A stretch of 36,249 nucleotides of DNA from the IMG/VR virus record IMGVR_UViG_3300020119_000063, positions 1-36,249 of that record; one strand, 5' to 3'. Shown here in pieces: positions 23,974 to 30,490 of the stretch (its first letter is position 1; each line of letters starts with the position of its first letter). The position numbers were made by a program, and so were the translations under genes. This DNA comes from a virus. The notes under the pieces are model-generated. The model was not told the origin of the DNA. It saw nothing but the letters and a program-made list of their open reading frames with translations, and did not search any database.

Positions 23974-24873
23974 CTATTCCGCCCAAGCAGGAAGTGAAAT
24001 CTCTTTAGTTATATAACTCGGCCATTTGTTTTCGTCTCTACACTTTTTAAAATCTTGCAGTGTATTCTTAAACATTTTATGCGCGGAGTCAAGCGCATTA
24101 ATATCTAATATGTAAACGGCTACGAGATGCGGCCATTTCTTTTCGACGCATAAAAACGCATGTTTTTTTATGTCGTTGTGGCCTGTGTGAAATATTCCTT
24201 CCCGGTTCATTGCCGACTGTAAAGAATACCCGTACTTGACGCATGAACCAATAAACGAACGCTCATCCGCCGATTCAATCGTTTTTAAATCGACAGTCAT
24301 GTTATCAAACCAAATGTCGGGACGAGTTTTGCATTTAACTCCCGTGTGCGGGTCTTCCCAAAATAGCGAATGCTCAACCGCACCCCCGCTAATTAACTGC
24401 GATGCCTCGGGATGATTAAGCACACTTTGCTTCATCAGCTGCAAAGTCGCCATTTGATCGACCGTTATTAGCTCCGTTCCTTCCGACTTTGTAGCGAATT
24501 CAGCGATTAATCGATTTCTCAATTCTTTTTGTTGAAACTCTAAACGCTTTGCTTCTTCATATAATTCGTGGCCTCGCTCTTTGCCATACTTAAGCTGTAA
24601 GTCCCCTTTTAATGGTTTCTTCTCGATTTCAGGCAACACTAGATCTTGGACACAGTAATGGTCATCAAATAAATGCGGCTCCAGTACAAACGTATGAAAG
24701 GCGCGCCCGAAAGCCATATCAGGCGTGTCTTTCTTGGGTGGGCAATCTGGGTTTAAATATGAATTCCAATACTTCGCCGGAGCTTTACGGAACTCCCATA
24801 GGCCAGTGCGGCTGATTGCAGAGCGGTCTGCGTGATAATCTTCGTTTGATAGGTTTTTAAATACGCCAAGCAT
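23974..24873 (-). CDS. RecE-like exonuclease (exodeoxyribonuclease VIII family)
   Basis: 299 residues. YHADRSAISRTGLWEFRKAP and GRAFHTFVLEP (H60) open the PD-(D/E)XK fold; E167 in VEHSLFW, D186 in CKTRPDIW and VDLKT (D195, K197) give the catalytic set. The family digests double-stranded DNA 5' to 3', leaving single strands for an annealing protein. GAGGAT precedes the start. With the downstream annealing candidate it forms a RecET-like recombination module, useful for circularisation and for making concatemers for headful packaging. Confidence 0.88.
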   Translation of the reverse strand: MLGVFKNLSNEDYHADRSAISRTGLWEFRKAPAKYWNSYLNPDCPPKKDTPDMAFGRAFHTFVLEPHLFDDHYCVQDLVLPEIEKKPLKGDLQLKYGKERGHELYEEAKRLEFQQKELRNRLIAEFATKSEGTELITVDQMATLQLMKQSVLNHPEASQLISGGAVEHSLFWEDPHTGVKCKTRPDIWFDNMTVDLKTIESADERSFIGSCVKYGYSLQSAMNREGIFHTGHNDIKKHAFLCVEKKWPHLVAVYILDINALDSAHKMFKNTLQDFKKCRDENKWPSYITKEISLPAWAE

Positions 24874-24875
24874 TA

Positions 24876-25130
24876 CTACTTATCCTCGTTCAAATCTTCT
24901 GGTTTATAATATTTTTTAACGGACAAAATTATATTTTTCTGTTTATCGTAATTATTCAAGTCTTCCCAATATTTCATATTATCTAATATTTCCTTTTTTG
25001 CCTGTTTATTATCATTGCAAGTTGACCAATATCGCCAAGCGCAAATCAATCCTAATAAGCCGCCAGCTGGTTTTCTATATATACGATGACTGCCAACCCC
25101 ATTTAATACGACTTTATATTTGTATTTCAT
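24876..25130 (-). CDS. 84-residue basic protein of unknown function
   Basis: KYKYKVVLNGVGSHRIYRKP then LLGLICAWRYWSTCNDNKQA: a short N-terminal strand region, one moderately hydrophobic stretch and a charged helical C-terminus. It ends 2 nt before the exonuclease. No recognised family. Confidence 0.6.
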   Translation of the reverse strand: MKYKYKVVLNGVGSHRIYRKPAGGLLGLICAWRYWSTCNDNKQAKKEILDNMKYWEDLNNYDKQKNIILSVKKYYKPEDLNEDK

Positions 25131-25131
25131 C

Positions 25132-25221
25132 CTACCCCCATATCATCGAAGCAATCATAAAAGCCGTTATGCAAATTACAACAACTGAAAACGCGAAGGC
25201 TTCAGGCCAGTTCATGTTCAT
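25132..25221 (-). CDS. 29-residue single-helix membrane peptide
   Basis: MNMNWPEAFAFSVVVICITA followed by FMIASMIWG. The NWPEA opening and one hydrophobic helix are a recurring theme of tiny phage membrane proteins. The second ATG (25215) is an alternative start. It overlaps the gene upstream by up to 20 nt. Confidence 0.5.
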   Translation of the reverse strand: MNMNWPEAFAFSVVVICITAFMIASMIWG

Positions 25222-25423
25222 GCGCAACATTACCTTTTGTTAAATGATCTATTAATTCTTCAATATGTTTTTCGGCTTCTTCTTTAGTGGGAAAAATGGT
25301 GGTAACGGTAAAGCCACTATTTAGTAATATGTATGTCCTGAAACTTCCAAGTTCTTCACGTATATAAGCGCCTTCAATACAGTCACTAATAACAAAACCG
25401 TCTTGCGTTTTGTAGATTGTCAT
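25202..25423 (-). CDS. 73-residue protein of unknown function
   Basis: TIYKTQDGFVISDCIEGAYI with alternating strands, then a helix (TKEEAEKHIEELIDHL). The size and beta-beta-alpha shape resemble small toxin-antitoxin or RNA-binding folds, but no family is recognised. The start overlaps the upstream stop by 4 nt. Confidence 0.62.
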   Translation of the reverse strand: MTIYKTQDGFVISDCIEGAYIREELGSFRTYILLNSGFTVTTIFPTKEEAEKHIEELIDHLTKGNVAHEHELA

Positions 25424-25812
25424 GGTTTTAACTTCCCAGATTCAATTAAATAAATTAAAGCCTCCGCGCGGGCGTTTGCTTCGGTGTCTGCAAATACTTT
25501 GTGAACTTCTTGGCCGTCTTCACATATACGGCAACCCCAGCCAGCATGACGCAACCCGGACGCGCCGTCAGTTACTTTGAATGAAGCAACGTTTGCCGGG
25601 AGTAATTCGCCGAGTTCGGTAGCGTTAAAGGCAGAAAACTTTTCTGTTGAGCCAAAATCCCCGACTATGAAAACATCAGATGAAACTAAATCGATTGAGT
25701 GAAAATCTTTAATTTTAGTAACAAAGTACGAAAAGAAACCATTCTGTTTGATGCCTAAACCTTCTATTTTTTTTGCTAGCTCGAGATCGCACACTTGATT
25801 TTGCTTATCCAT
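25420..25812 (-). CDS. Accessory protein, LELAK family, copy 2
   Basis: 130 residues from ATG 25812, which shares a base with the preceding stop (TGATG). LELAKKIEGLGIKQNGFF and SAFNATELGELLP match the paralogue at 18087. Unique to this copy is a CRICEDGQEVHKVFADTEAN segment and a helix rich in Ala/Glu (ARAEALIYLIES) near the end, typical of this family. Unknown function. Confidence 0.74.
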   Translation of the reverse strand: MDKQNQVCDLELAKKIEGLGIKQNGFFSYFVTKIKDFHSIDLVSSDVFIVGDFGSTEKFSAFNATELGELLPANVASFKVTDGASGLRHAGWGCRICEDGQEVHKVFADTEANARAEALIYLIESGKLKP

Positions 25813-25982
25813 CACTTATCCACCCATTTCCAATGTGTTTTACCGCAGTATTCACAATCTACAGGTTTTAAATATTGCCCGGCTTTACCACTCAAGCAGC
25901 TTTTAATTTCAGGTTCTTTCATGCCTACCTCATCAAAAAACTTAACTGCTTTTTTAATGTCTTCATAAGTTGGTTTATTCAT
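25812..25982 (-). CDS. 56-residue protein with CxxC C-terminus
   Basis: MNKPTYEDIKKAVKFFDEVG leads to a loop with CLSGKAGQYLKP and then DCEYCGKTHWKW, a CxxCGKTH knuckle. Overlaps: ATGA at its start, TGATG at its stop. Possible half zinc ribbon; unknown function. Confidence 0.6.
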   Translation of the reverse strand: MNKPTYEDIKKAVKFFDEVGMKEPEIKSCLSGKAGQYLKPVDCEYCGKTHWKWVDK

Positions 25983-26182
25983 CCGATAGCCTCGAATTTT
26001 GGATTAGGCAAAAGATAGGTGTAAGTGTCGCCGGGGCGGTACAATATCCCACGCGTGAAAAGTACTAATTCTTTTGTTCTAAGATCGAATTTATAATCAT
26101 TTTTAACTAAAAGATTATCTATTAACTCTCTGGCACTTTCTAATGTGCCGTCATAAACTTTAGCTTGGTATTTGTCTAACAT
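25979..26182 (-). CDS. 67-residue protein of unknown function
   Basis: MLDKYQAKVYDGTLESAREL followed by IDNLLVKNDYKFDLRTKELV and a Tyr/Pro-rich end. The ATG at 26182 has GGGGGAAG upstream; an earlier TTG is not credible. Helix then strands. No recognised family. Confidence 0.6.
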   Translation of the reverse strand: MLDKYQAKVYDGTLESARELIDNLLVKNDYKFDLRTKELVLFTRGILYRPGDTYTYLLPNPKFEAIG

Positions 26183-26334
26183 CACTTCCCCCCAAATAAG
26201 CAATAAGCCGTTTTATGACCGACAGCTACACAATCTTTGTATTTGTACACTTCCCACCAGATAGTAAAGCCGATTAAGATGGGTATTAGAGTTACAAATA
26301 AAAGTGTGGCTATTAAATCGTTATCGAGTTTCAT
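26182..26334 (-). CDS. 50-residue membrane protein
   Basis: KLDNDLIATLLFVTLIPILI then GFTIWWEVYKYKDC: one strong hydrophobic helix (6-27) and a short cytoplasmic or periplasmic tail with two Cys. Linked to its neighbours by TAATG and TGATG overlaps. Confidence 0.6.
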   Translation of the reverse strand: MKLDNDLIATLLFVTLIPILIGFTIWWEVYKYKDCVAVGHKTAYCLFGGK

Positions 26335-26519
26335 TATTCAATCGTCCATTCGTGGTCTGGGTCTGGAACAAAAGCCATGCTTGATGCAATCGAACTATGT
26401 ATATCGCATAGTGAGTCTCTTACAATCCATCCCCCTATAACTTTTGCTCTCACCGTTACAAATTGACATGAACTATTATTTCGTTCAAAAATTTCTTCCC
26501 ATCTAAATTCAATTTTCAT
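26334..26519 (-). CDS. Small phage protein with FVPDPDHEW motif
   Basis: 61 residues: KIEFRWEEIFERNNSSCQFV then VIGGWIVRDSL and a C-terminal SMAFVPDPDHEWTIE. The pattern (GGWxVR, then FVPDPxHEW) is a small family frequent in phages. The lipoprotein at 19811 carries the same C-terminal half behind an export signal. Function unknown. Confidence 0.72.
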   Translation of the reverse strand: MKIEFRWEEIFERNNSSCQFVTVRAKVIGGWIVRDSLCDIHSSIASSMAFVPDPDHEWTIE

Positions 26520-26770
26520 TTTTTGTATCTTCCTATATCGTTTAACTTTATTGGGTTACACCAGTGCGTGACTTGCATTCTGTCATTATATTTGTCATCA
26601 AAAAATTCCCATTCACCATCTCGATATAAAGCCATAAAATAAAAATCCGAGCATTCATCTTTGTTGATACATCTGACTGGCATGTAATCTTTTATTCCCG
26701 GCAAGAAATCATTCACATCAAACCAAGTTCTAACATGTGGTGCATTTGCAATCCGATAAGGATTATCCAT
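26516..26770 (-). CDS. DUF551-like protein
   Basis: 84 residues from ATG 26770, directly after the previous TAG and near GAGAAG; the upstream ATG at 26782 adds four residues. TWFDVNDFLPGIKDYMPVRC, DGEWEFFD and VTHWCNP follow the DUF551 order (W-x-x-V-LP, a central EW, terminal THW-x-x-P), more diverged than the copy at 17689. Unknown function. Confidence 0.65.
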   Translation of the reverse strand: MDNPYRIANAPHVRTWFDVNDFLPGIKDYMPVRCINKDECSDFYFMALYRDGEWEFFDDKYNDRMQVTHWCNPIKLNDIGRYKK

Positions 26771-26771
26771 T

Positions 26772-26939
26772 CTACTTCTCATCCCTTTGCTTATTTAAAA
26801 AGAACCGTGCGCTACAGGCAATCAATTTAACCACGTCAAAGTCGTTAATGTCGTGGAATAGCTCAGTCCATTGGTCGTCGGTGTAGGTTTTAAACTTTTG
26901 CAGCATTTCTTTGTAGGGGTCGAATATTTCTTTATTCAT
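26772..26939 (-). CDS. 55-residue helical protein of unknown function
   Basis: MNKEIFDPYKEMLQKFKTYT then DDQWTELFHDINDFDVVKLI, with a basic C-terminus. All-helical, charged. It is spaced 3 nt from the upstream stop and 1 nt from the next start. No recognised family. Confidence 0.58.
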   Translation of the reverse strand: MNKEIFDPYKEMLQKFKTYTDDQWTELFHDINDFDVVKLIACSARFFLNKQRDEK

Positions 26940-26942
26940 TTT

Positions 26943-27203
26943 TCAAACCTCATAATATTCTTTAGTTGGGATATTCCACTTTTCACAGTATGGATTGAAT
27001 ACGTTATTTCGTAATAATGGATGCAGTCCCCACTCTGATTCTGGACGTGTTGATAATACATATCTTAAATACTTTTCGATAATATAATCTGGTGGGAATT
27101 TCATTATTTCATCATGCCAGATTTTAGATTCCCCAAATAATATGCTAAGAAAAGCCATTATGTTTTTTATCTGGTCGTGGACTGATAAAGATTGATCTAC
27201 CAT
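26943..27203 (-). CDS. 86-residue protein of unknown function
   Basis: IKNIMAFLSILFGESKIWHD then FPPDYIIEKYLRYVLSTRPE: helical with several aromatic residues and no transmembrane segment long enough to be certain. Similar SKIWHDxxxxFPPDYIxEKYxRY strings occur in phage hypothetical proteins. Function unknown. Confidence 0.68.
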   Translation of the reverse strand: MVDQSLSVHDQIKNIMAFLSILFGESKIWHDEIMKFPPDYIIEKYLRYVLSTRPESEWGLHPLLRNNVFNPYCEKWNIPTKEYYEV

Positions 27204-27289
27204 TTGCTAAACCTCATAAAATAAATCAGTACCAAAAAAAATATAAGCACTAGCCATGTTTCTGACAAACAATCAATGAGTATTTCCAC
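27197..27289 (-). CDS. 30-residue membrane peptide, GTG start
   Basis: GTG start 8 nt after AAGGTG, inside the end of the upstream gene. The product (VEILIDCLSETWLVLIFFLV then LIYFMRFSKW) is one hydrophobic helix with a basic end and overlaps the next gene by 7 nt. Confidence 0.42.
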   Translation of the reverse strand: MEILIDCLSETWLVLIFFLVLIYFMRFSKW

Positions 27290-27575
27290 TGGTGTGCACC
27301 TTTGATTTTAAATCAAGAAAACGCATTAAGCTGACTTCATTCATCTTTGTCAAAAACTTTTCAGGGTCGAAGTTTTTAAATAGTTCATCGTGCAGCATCA
27401 TCATGTTTGTTATAACCATTGTAATGGTTGAAACAGTTATTGATAGGCAAACCAAAGGATCTGGATGCAAGCTCATCAGTTTTTCATTCATTAATTCAGT
27501 AATTTCTCCCGAAACCTCTCCCATCGTGGGAAAGGTTTTGTCACTTAAATCTCCCACTTCTTTCAATCCTGTCAT
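27273..27575 (-). CDS. 100-residue protein with a hydrophobic segment
   Basis: The N-terminal half is acidic (SGEITELMNEKLMSLHPDPL), followed by VCLSITVSTITMVITNMMML, long enough for one membrane helix, and a charged helix. AAGGAT precedes the start. It may be a membrane-anchored phage factor; no family is recognised. Confidence 0.62.
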   Translation of the reverse strand: MTGLKEVGDLSDKTFPTMGEVSGEITELMNEKLMSLHPDPLVCLSITVSTITMVITNMMMLHDELFKNFDPEKFLTKMNEVSLMRFLDLKSKVHTSGNTH

Positions 27576-27584
27576 TTTCGATCC

Positions 27585-27680
27585 TTATTTTCCGAGAATT
27601 TTCAAAATTACCCAGCAGATAGCTGATAAAACGAATATAGTGCAGTAAAGAATAACTATAAATCCAATGATAGCGCCCAT
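27585..27680 (-). CDS. 31-residue membrane peptide
   Basis: MGAIIGFIVILYCTIFVLSA then ICWVILKILGK: a single hydrophobic helix with a Lys-tipped end. The gap between neighbours is otherwise empty and exactly accommodates it. The ribosome-binding site is weak (AGAAGTAAAG). Confidence 0.48.
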   Translation of the reverse strand: MGAIIGFIVILYCTIFVLSAICWVILKILGK

Positions 27681-27686
27681 TATTCT

Positions 27687-27920
27687 TTACTTCTCATGTA
27701 ATTTATTTAGCTTAGTTTGCTCATTAAGCTTAATTCTTTCGAATTCAACCCAATCAAATAAAGCTTGATCCGAAATTAATTCAAGTACTTTTTCAATCAA
27801 TTCATCATTGTCGCATTCATGCAGTATATGCAAAATATTATCTATAGCTTCTCTATCAGGGTGATTGTCGATCCTTTCGTTATTCCACTTTTGTGATGCG
27901 TAATGAAGTTCATGTGTCAT
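27687..27920 (-). CDS. 77-residue acidic helical protein
   Basis: EAIDNILHILHECDNDELIE then KVLELISDQALFDWVEFERI: all-helical, net acidic. AAGGTAG precedes the ATG. The charge and fold could suit a protein-binding inhibitor or DNA mimic, but nothing specific supports that. Unknown family. Confidence 0.62.
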   Translation of the reverse strand: MTHELHYASQKWNNERIDNHPDREAIDNILHILHECDNDELIEKVLELISDQALFDWVEFERIKLNEQTKLNKLHEK

Positions 27921-27925
27921 GTTTA

Positions 27926-28144
27926 CTACCTTTTAATAAGTCGCGGCTTGAATTCTTTTTTAACCCATTGTTCGCGCGGTATGACTTCAAAGGTTAAATC
28001 AGGATTTTTGAGATTTAGTTTATCTTTCCAGAACTCAGCATCAGCTCTATTTAAAAAAGTATCGCAATAATGCTGGCTTAAGTAATTGTCTCTTACATAC
28101 CAAGCTTCGCCGTCAATATCGGTTTTTATGGTGAACATTTCCAC
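27926..28144 (-). CDS. 72-residue protein of unknown function
   Basis: GTG at 28144 is chosen because GAGGAGTGATTG lies 8 nt upstream, in exactly the arrangement used by the next gene (28248). ATG 28138 or GTG 28153 are alternatives. The sequence FTIKTDIDGEAWYVRDNYLS then ADAEFWKDKLNLKNPDLTFE looks like a small alpha/beta protein ending in basic residues. Confidence 0.6.
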   Translation of the reverse strand: MEMFTIKTDIDGEAWYVRDNYLSQHYCDTFLNRADAEFWKDKLNLKNPDLTFEVIPREQWVKKEFKPRLIKR

Positions 28145-28149
28145 TTCAA

Positions 28150-28248
28150 TCACTCCTCAAATTCGCATTGGCAATCTTCAGCGTCGGATTTGCAACGTCT
28201 GCATGTTTCTACCATCTCGCCTTTGTCTTCGTCGTAATATTCGCTCAT
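28150..28248 (-). CDS. 32-residue Cys-rich acidic peptide
   Basis: MSEYYDEDKGEMVETCRRCK then SDAEDCQCEFEE. Four Cys (CxxC and CxC) could bind one zinc. The GAGGAGTGATTG leader is a 12-nt repeat of the one before the downstream gene. It lies just after the hairpin at 28284 in the direction of transcription. Confidence 0.55.
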   Translation of the reverse strand: MSEYYDEDKGEMVETCRRCKSDAEDCQCEFEE

Positions 28249-28283
28249 TACAATCACTCCTCGTTATGCGTGTCATAGTTAAA

Positions 28284-28299
28284 GCCCCTTTCGGGGGTC
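28284..28299 (-). terminator. GAAA-tetraloop hairpin, possible attenuator
   Basis: On the minus strand CCCC, a GAAA tetraloop and GGGG are followed by CTTTAAC. The stem is short but GC-only with a very stable loop. It separates the first gene of the leftward operon from the rest, so it may act as a weak terminator, attenuator or processing point. Confidence 0.5.
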
Positions 28300-28304
28300 T
28301 GTTA

Positions 28305-28565
28305 TTAATTAATAATTGCCTGCGTAACATAATTTGTTCGGTTTACGTCTTCTTGATAAAGGCTGATAATCTTTTTTTGTTGAAGCTGACTTAAATAGCC
28401 CTCAACTTGCTTGGGGCTTAAGCCTTCCACTTCCAAGAATTTTGTTTGTTTTCTTGGGCGCATTGTCCCGTAGCAAACTATCGCGAATTCGCCGCCTGTT
28501 TCATCGATGGCATTTTGCTTGATAGCGTCTAAAACCTTTTGTTCGTTTGCGTTTAATGCTGTCAT
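28305..28565 (-). CDS. Winged-helix-like regulator candidate, first leftward gene
   Basis: 86 residues. LNANEQKVLDAIKQNAIDET then LSPKQVEGYLSQLQQKKIIS reads as a helix followed by a helix-turn-helix with QLQQKKII as recognition helix and wing start, like small MarR- or replication-type wHTH proteins. It is the first gene after the 28.6 kb promoter and the nearest candidate for an autoregulator that would bind the palindrome there. Confidence 0.65.
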   Translation of the reverse strand: MTALNANEQKVLDAIKQNAIDETGGEFAIVCYGTMRPRKQTKFLEVEGLSPKQVEGYLSQLQQKKIISLYQEDVNRTNYVTQAIIN

Positions 28566-28580
28566 GTTATTACCCTTAGT

Positions 28581-28601
28581 TATGCGTCAATATGCGCATA
28601 T
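28581..28601. promoter_or_regulatory. Operator-like palindrome at the leftward promoter
   Basis: ATATGCGCATAT (28590-28601) is a perfect 12-bp palindrome that touches the -10 element. TATGCG at 28581-28586 adds a further inverted half site to CGCATA. The placement fits repression by a dimeric DNA-binding protein. Confidence 0.5.
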
Positions 28602-28628
28602 CCTAAAGATTATTAAGCGCGAGGTCAA
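28600..28628 (-). promoter_or_regulatory. Leftward early promoter
   Basis: On the minus strand TTGACC, a 17-nt spacer and TAGGAT form a sigma70-type promoter 35 nt before the first gene of the 12-kb leftward operon. The -35 box is near-consensus and the spacing is optimal. Confidence 0.65.
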
Positions 28629-28780
28629 GCGTTAAATTAAATTAATTTCATCGAAATCGAGAGTTTTAGATTGGCCATTAATAAGGCAGGAGTGGGGCTT
28701 GTGTGCATAAAATAAGATCATGTTGCAGTTTACAAAATAAAGGCGGAAGCGTATCGTTGATGGACTTGATTTAAGGTTTA

Positions 28781-28862
28781 TTAGGTAGGTCGGCGCTGAA
28801 TGCTATCAACGCCGTCTAAAAAACAAGGAAATACGATAAGCGATGTCGTAAATCCTACCTAA
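28781..28862 (+). ncRNA. Three-way-junction RNA candidate in the rightward leader
   Basis: P1 pairs TTAGGTAGG (28781-28789) with CCTACCTAA (28854-28862). P2 pairs CGGCG with CGCCG plus an inner TGA/TCA. P3 pairs TACGATA with TGTCGTA around an AGCGA loop. A 17-nt A-rich strand joins P2 and P3. It ends 85 nt before the replication gene. A weak promoter (TTGATG-16-TATTAG, 28757-28784) overlaps its 5' side. The 382-nt interval 28566-28947 holds no gene; it contains this element and the leftward promoter. Confidence 0.5.
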
Positions 28863-28947
28863 GTAATCTTCGGAAATCAATAGAATTGAACAAGGCTGGC
28901 GAAAGTCGGTTTTGTTTACCCTTACAAAGCATTAAAAGGAATTAACT

Positions 28948-29658
28948 ATGGAATCGTTTTCTGACAACGTTAACCTGAAATTTACACTTGAACAATATTT
29001 TCGCAGTACAGAATCATTTGAGCATGAATGGATCACAGCATCTTTTATAGCCGTAGTAATTGAAATTGCATCATTAATAACCATGAATAGCAGCCGTAAC
29101 GATGACCCAATGTGTGATTTATCGTGTTCAAAAATTGGCAAGACGGTCAGGTTATCCGAAAGAACGGTCAGACGAGAATTGAATAAAGCTTGTTCAGTTG
29201 GGATGTTTGAAAAGACAGGCACGACATGGGATGGCAGATTGATAATTGAAGCGGGCAAATGGTTTAAAGATAGACAGTCTGCGGGCAAAGTGGTTAATAA
29301 ACGCAGGGCTGTGGATAAGTGCGGGACTGTTAGTAACCCTGTGTATAACTCACCCCCCCCCGGACACAGTGACCTACCCCCCCCGGACATGGTGACCGCA
29401 CCCCCCGGACACAATGGCCGACATATAACTAATGCTTTAACTAATTCTTTTACTAAACCTCTAGTAGCGCAACAAGGTGTGAATAATATGAACAAACTTG
29501 AAAAGCAAAGCGAACCGCCAGAACCAAAACCAGAACCGCAGCCATATTCAGGCTTATTAAAAAAACCGAGTTATTTGACTAACAGCAATGAGCATTGTAA
29601 GACCGCTATGCAAATAATGAGTGAAAAATTAGGCAGACCTTTAAATTACAGGACATAG
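28948..29658 (+). CDS. Replication initiation-like protein with HTH
   Basis: 236 residues. Residues 60-90 (SCSKIGKTVRLSERTVRREL) form a helix-turn-helix of the kind in phage O-type replication proteins, followed by a wing. A Pro/Gly linker (about 134-157) is encoded by three C-tracts. The C-terminal part is Pro/Glu-rich with a short helix at the end that might contact a helicase or loader. AAGGA precedes the start. As with lambda O, the origin may lie inside this gene. Confidence 0.72.
   Translation: MESFSDNVNLKFTLEQYFRSTESFEHEWITASFIAVVIEIASLITMNSSRNDDPMCDLSCSKIGKTVRLSERTVRRELNKACSVGMFEKTGTTWDGRLIIEAGKWFKDRQSAGKVVNKRRAVDKCGTVSNPVYNSPPPGHSDLPPPDMVTAPPGHNGRHITNALTNSFTKPLVAQQGVNNMNKLEKQSEPPEPKPEPQPYSGLLKKPSYLTNSNEHCKTAMQIMSEKLGRPLNYRT
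29353..29420 (+). repeat. Three GC-rich iterons inside the replication gene
   Basis: Runs of nine, eight and six C, each followed by GGACA, then a GTGACC or related segment, recur with periods of 23 and 22 bp (GGACA at 29362, 29385 and 29407). The unit CCCCGGACA-N-N-GTGACC is well kept in the first two and changed in the third. Iterons in the O gene form the origin of lambdoid phages, so an origin is a reasonable inference. Confidence 0.6.
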
Positions 29659-29662
29659 ACCA

Positions 29663-29902
29663 GTGAACAATGATGAAGATGATGAAATTGCATACGACAT
29701 TCCCCTTTCTGGGAACGTTAGAGCGGGATTTGTACGATGTATAGACAGCAGTAAAGAAAAGCGGTGGGTGAGGATTACTGAAATTAAGACGATAGCACCG
29801 ATGAACGATAATGCTTGCATGATATCGACTTACAAAGACACGTACTATGTCGCTTTGATTTCTGACGATGAACTTTTGGATCTGATTGAAGGGGGCTGTT
29901 GA
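29663..29902 (+). CDS. 79-residue protein of unknown function, GTG start
   Basis: NNDEDDEIAYDIPLSGNVRA opens an acidic N-terminus, then VRITEIKTIAPMNDNACMIS and TYKDTYYVALISDDELLDLI give a small beta-rich domain similar in outline to LytTR-like or FlbD-like strands, not a firm match. It lies between replication genes and ends 1 nt before the next ATG. Confidence 0.6.
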   Translation: MNNDEDDEIAYDIPLSGNVRAGFVRCIDSSKEKRWVRITEIKTIAPMNDNACMISTYKDTYYVALISDDELLDLIEGGC

Positions 29903-29903
29903 G

Positions 29904-30446
29904 ATGGTTTGGGATGATACACCGATGTATGAACGAAACCGTGAACCCAAGGCGGAGAATTTAACCGTGGTTAAACGAGGCGTCCCTTGGGCATATGAAG
30001 TGCTGGGTAAGTCGCGTGGCATTCCTACGGGCGCTCCTAGCCCGATATACGCATGGTTTCACCGGGAAGCTGCCAAGCGGGCTAAAGGCCAAGACAATGA
30101 AATCGACCGGGCAGAGATAATCCAAGCTGCAAAAGGTGTCAGAAACAAGTGGTCTGATCGATATAAGGCCAATCCAGCCAAGTTTAAGCCTATTGTCAAT
30201 CCGATGAAAGACGAATCGAAGGTCGATTGGGCGGATGTTTTGGCGGATATCCCTAGCACAAAGCCCAAAGAAGAAATTGCAACTGCAAAATCTAATTTGC
30301 AATTGCAAAAAGCAGCCGAGCCTGAAATACCAATTTGGTGTGAATCGGTAGCAAATCAGGAAGAAGTGGAATTTCTGCCTGAATTTGGGCAAAATGAGGA
30401 CAGTAGTTGGATAGATGCTGAAATGGCTGACCTGTCTTGGGGTTAA
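29904..30446 (+). CDS. Replication-region protein of unknown function
   Basis: 180 residues from ATG 29904, preceded by GAAGGGGG. VVKRGVPWAYEVLGKSRGIP then SPIYAWFHREAAKRAKGQDN is a basic helical domain; the C-terminal half is acidic with Trp-containing motifs (VDWADVLADIP, SSWIDAEMADLSWG). The position after an O-like protein suggests a helicase-loader or partner, as lambda P follows O, but there is no P-loop and no sequence proof. Confidence 0.6.
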   Translation: MVWDDTPMYERNREPKAENLTVVKRGVPWAYEVLGKSRGIPTGAPSPIYAWFHREAAKRAKGQDNEIDRAEIIQAAKGVRNKWSDRYKANPAKFKPIVNPMKDESKVDWADVLADIPSTKPKEEIATAKSNLQLQKAAEPEIPIWCESVANQEEVEFLPEFGQNEDSSWIDAEMADLSWG

Positions 30447-30452
30447 CCCTAG

Positions 30453-30487
30453 TTATCCAAAGACTTATCCACAGAATCTGGGGATAA
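30453..30487. promoter_or_regulatory. DnaA box cluster
   Basis: TTATCCAAA (30453-30461), the perfect box TTATCCACA (30465-30473) and, inverted, TGGGGATAA (30479-30487) occupy 35 bp in the 119-nt gap before the 30566 gene. This points to host DnaA binding, either for replication start or transcription control. Confidence 0.7.
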
Positions 30488-30490
30488 CTT

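Noticed and set aside
28932-29495. 187-codon minus-strand frame opposite the replication gene
   Set aside because: Composition is that of an antisense shadow (Leu/Pro/Ser), with no ribosome-binding site, and it opposes a gene with a clear HTH and start.
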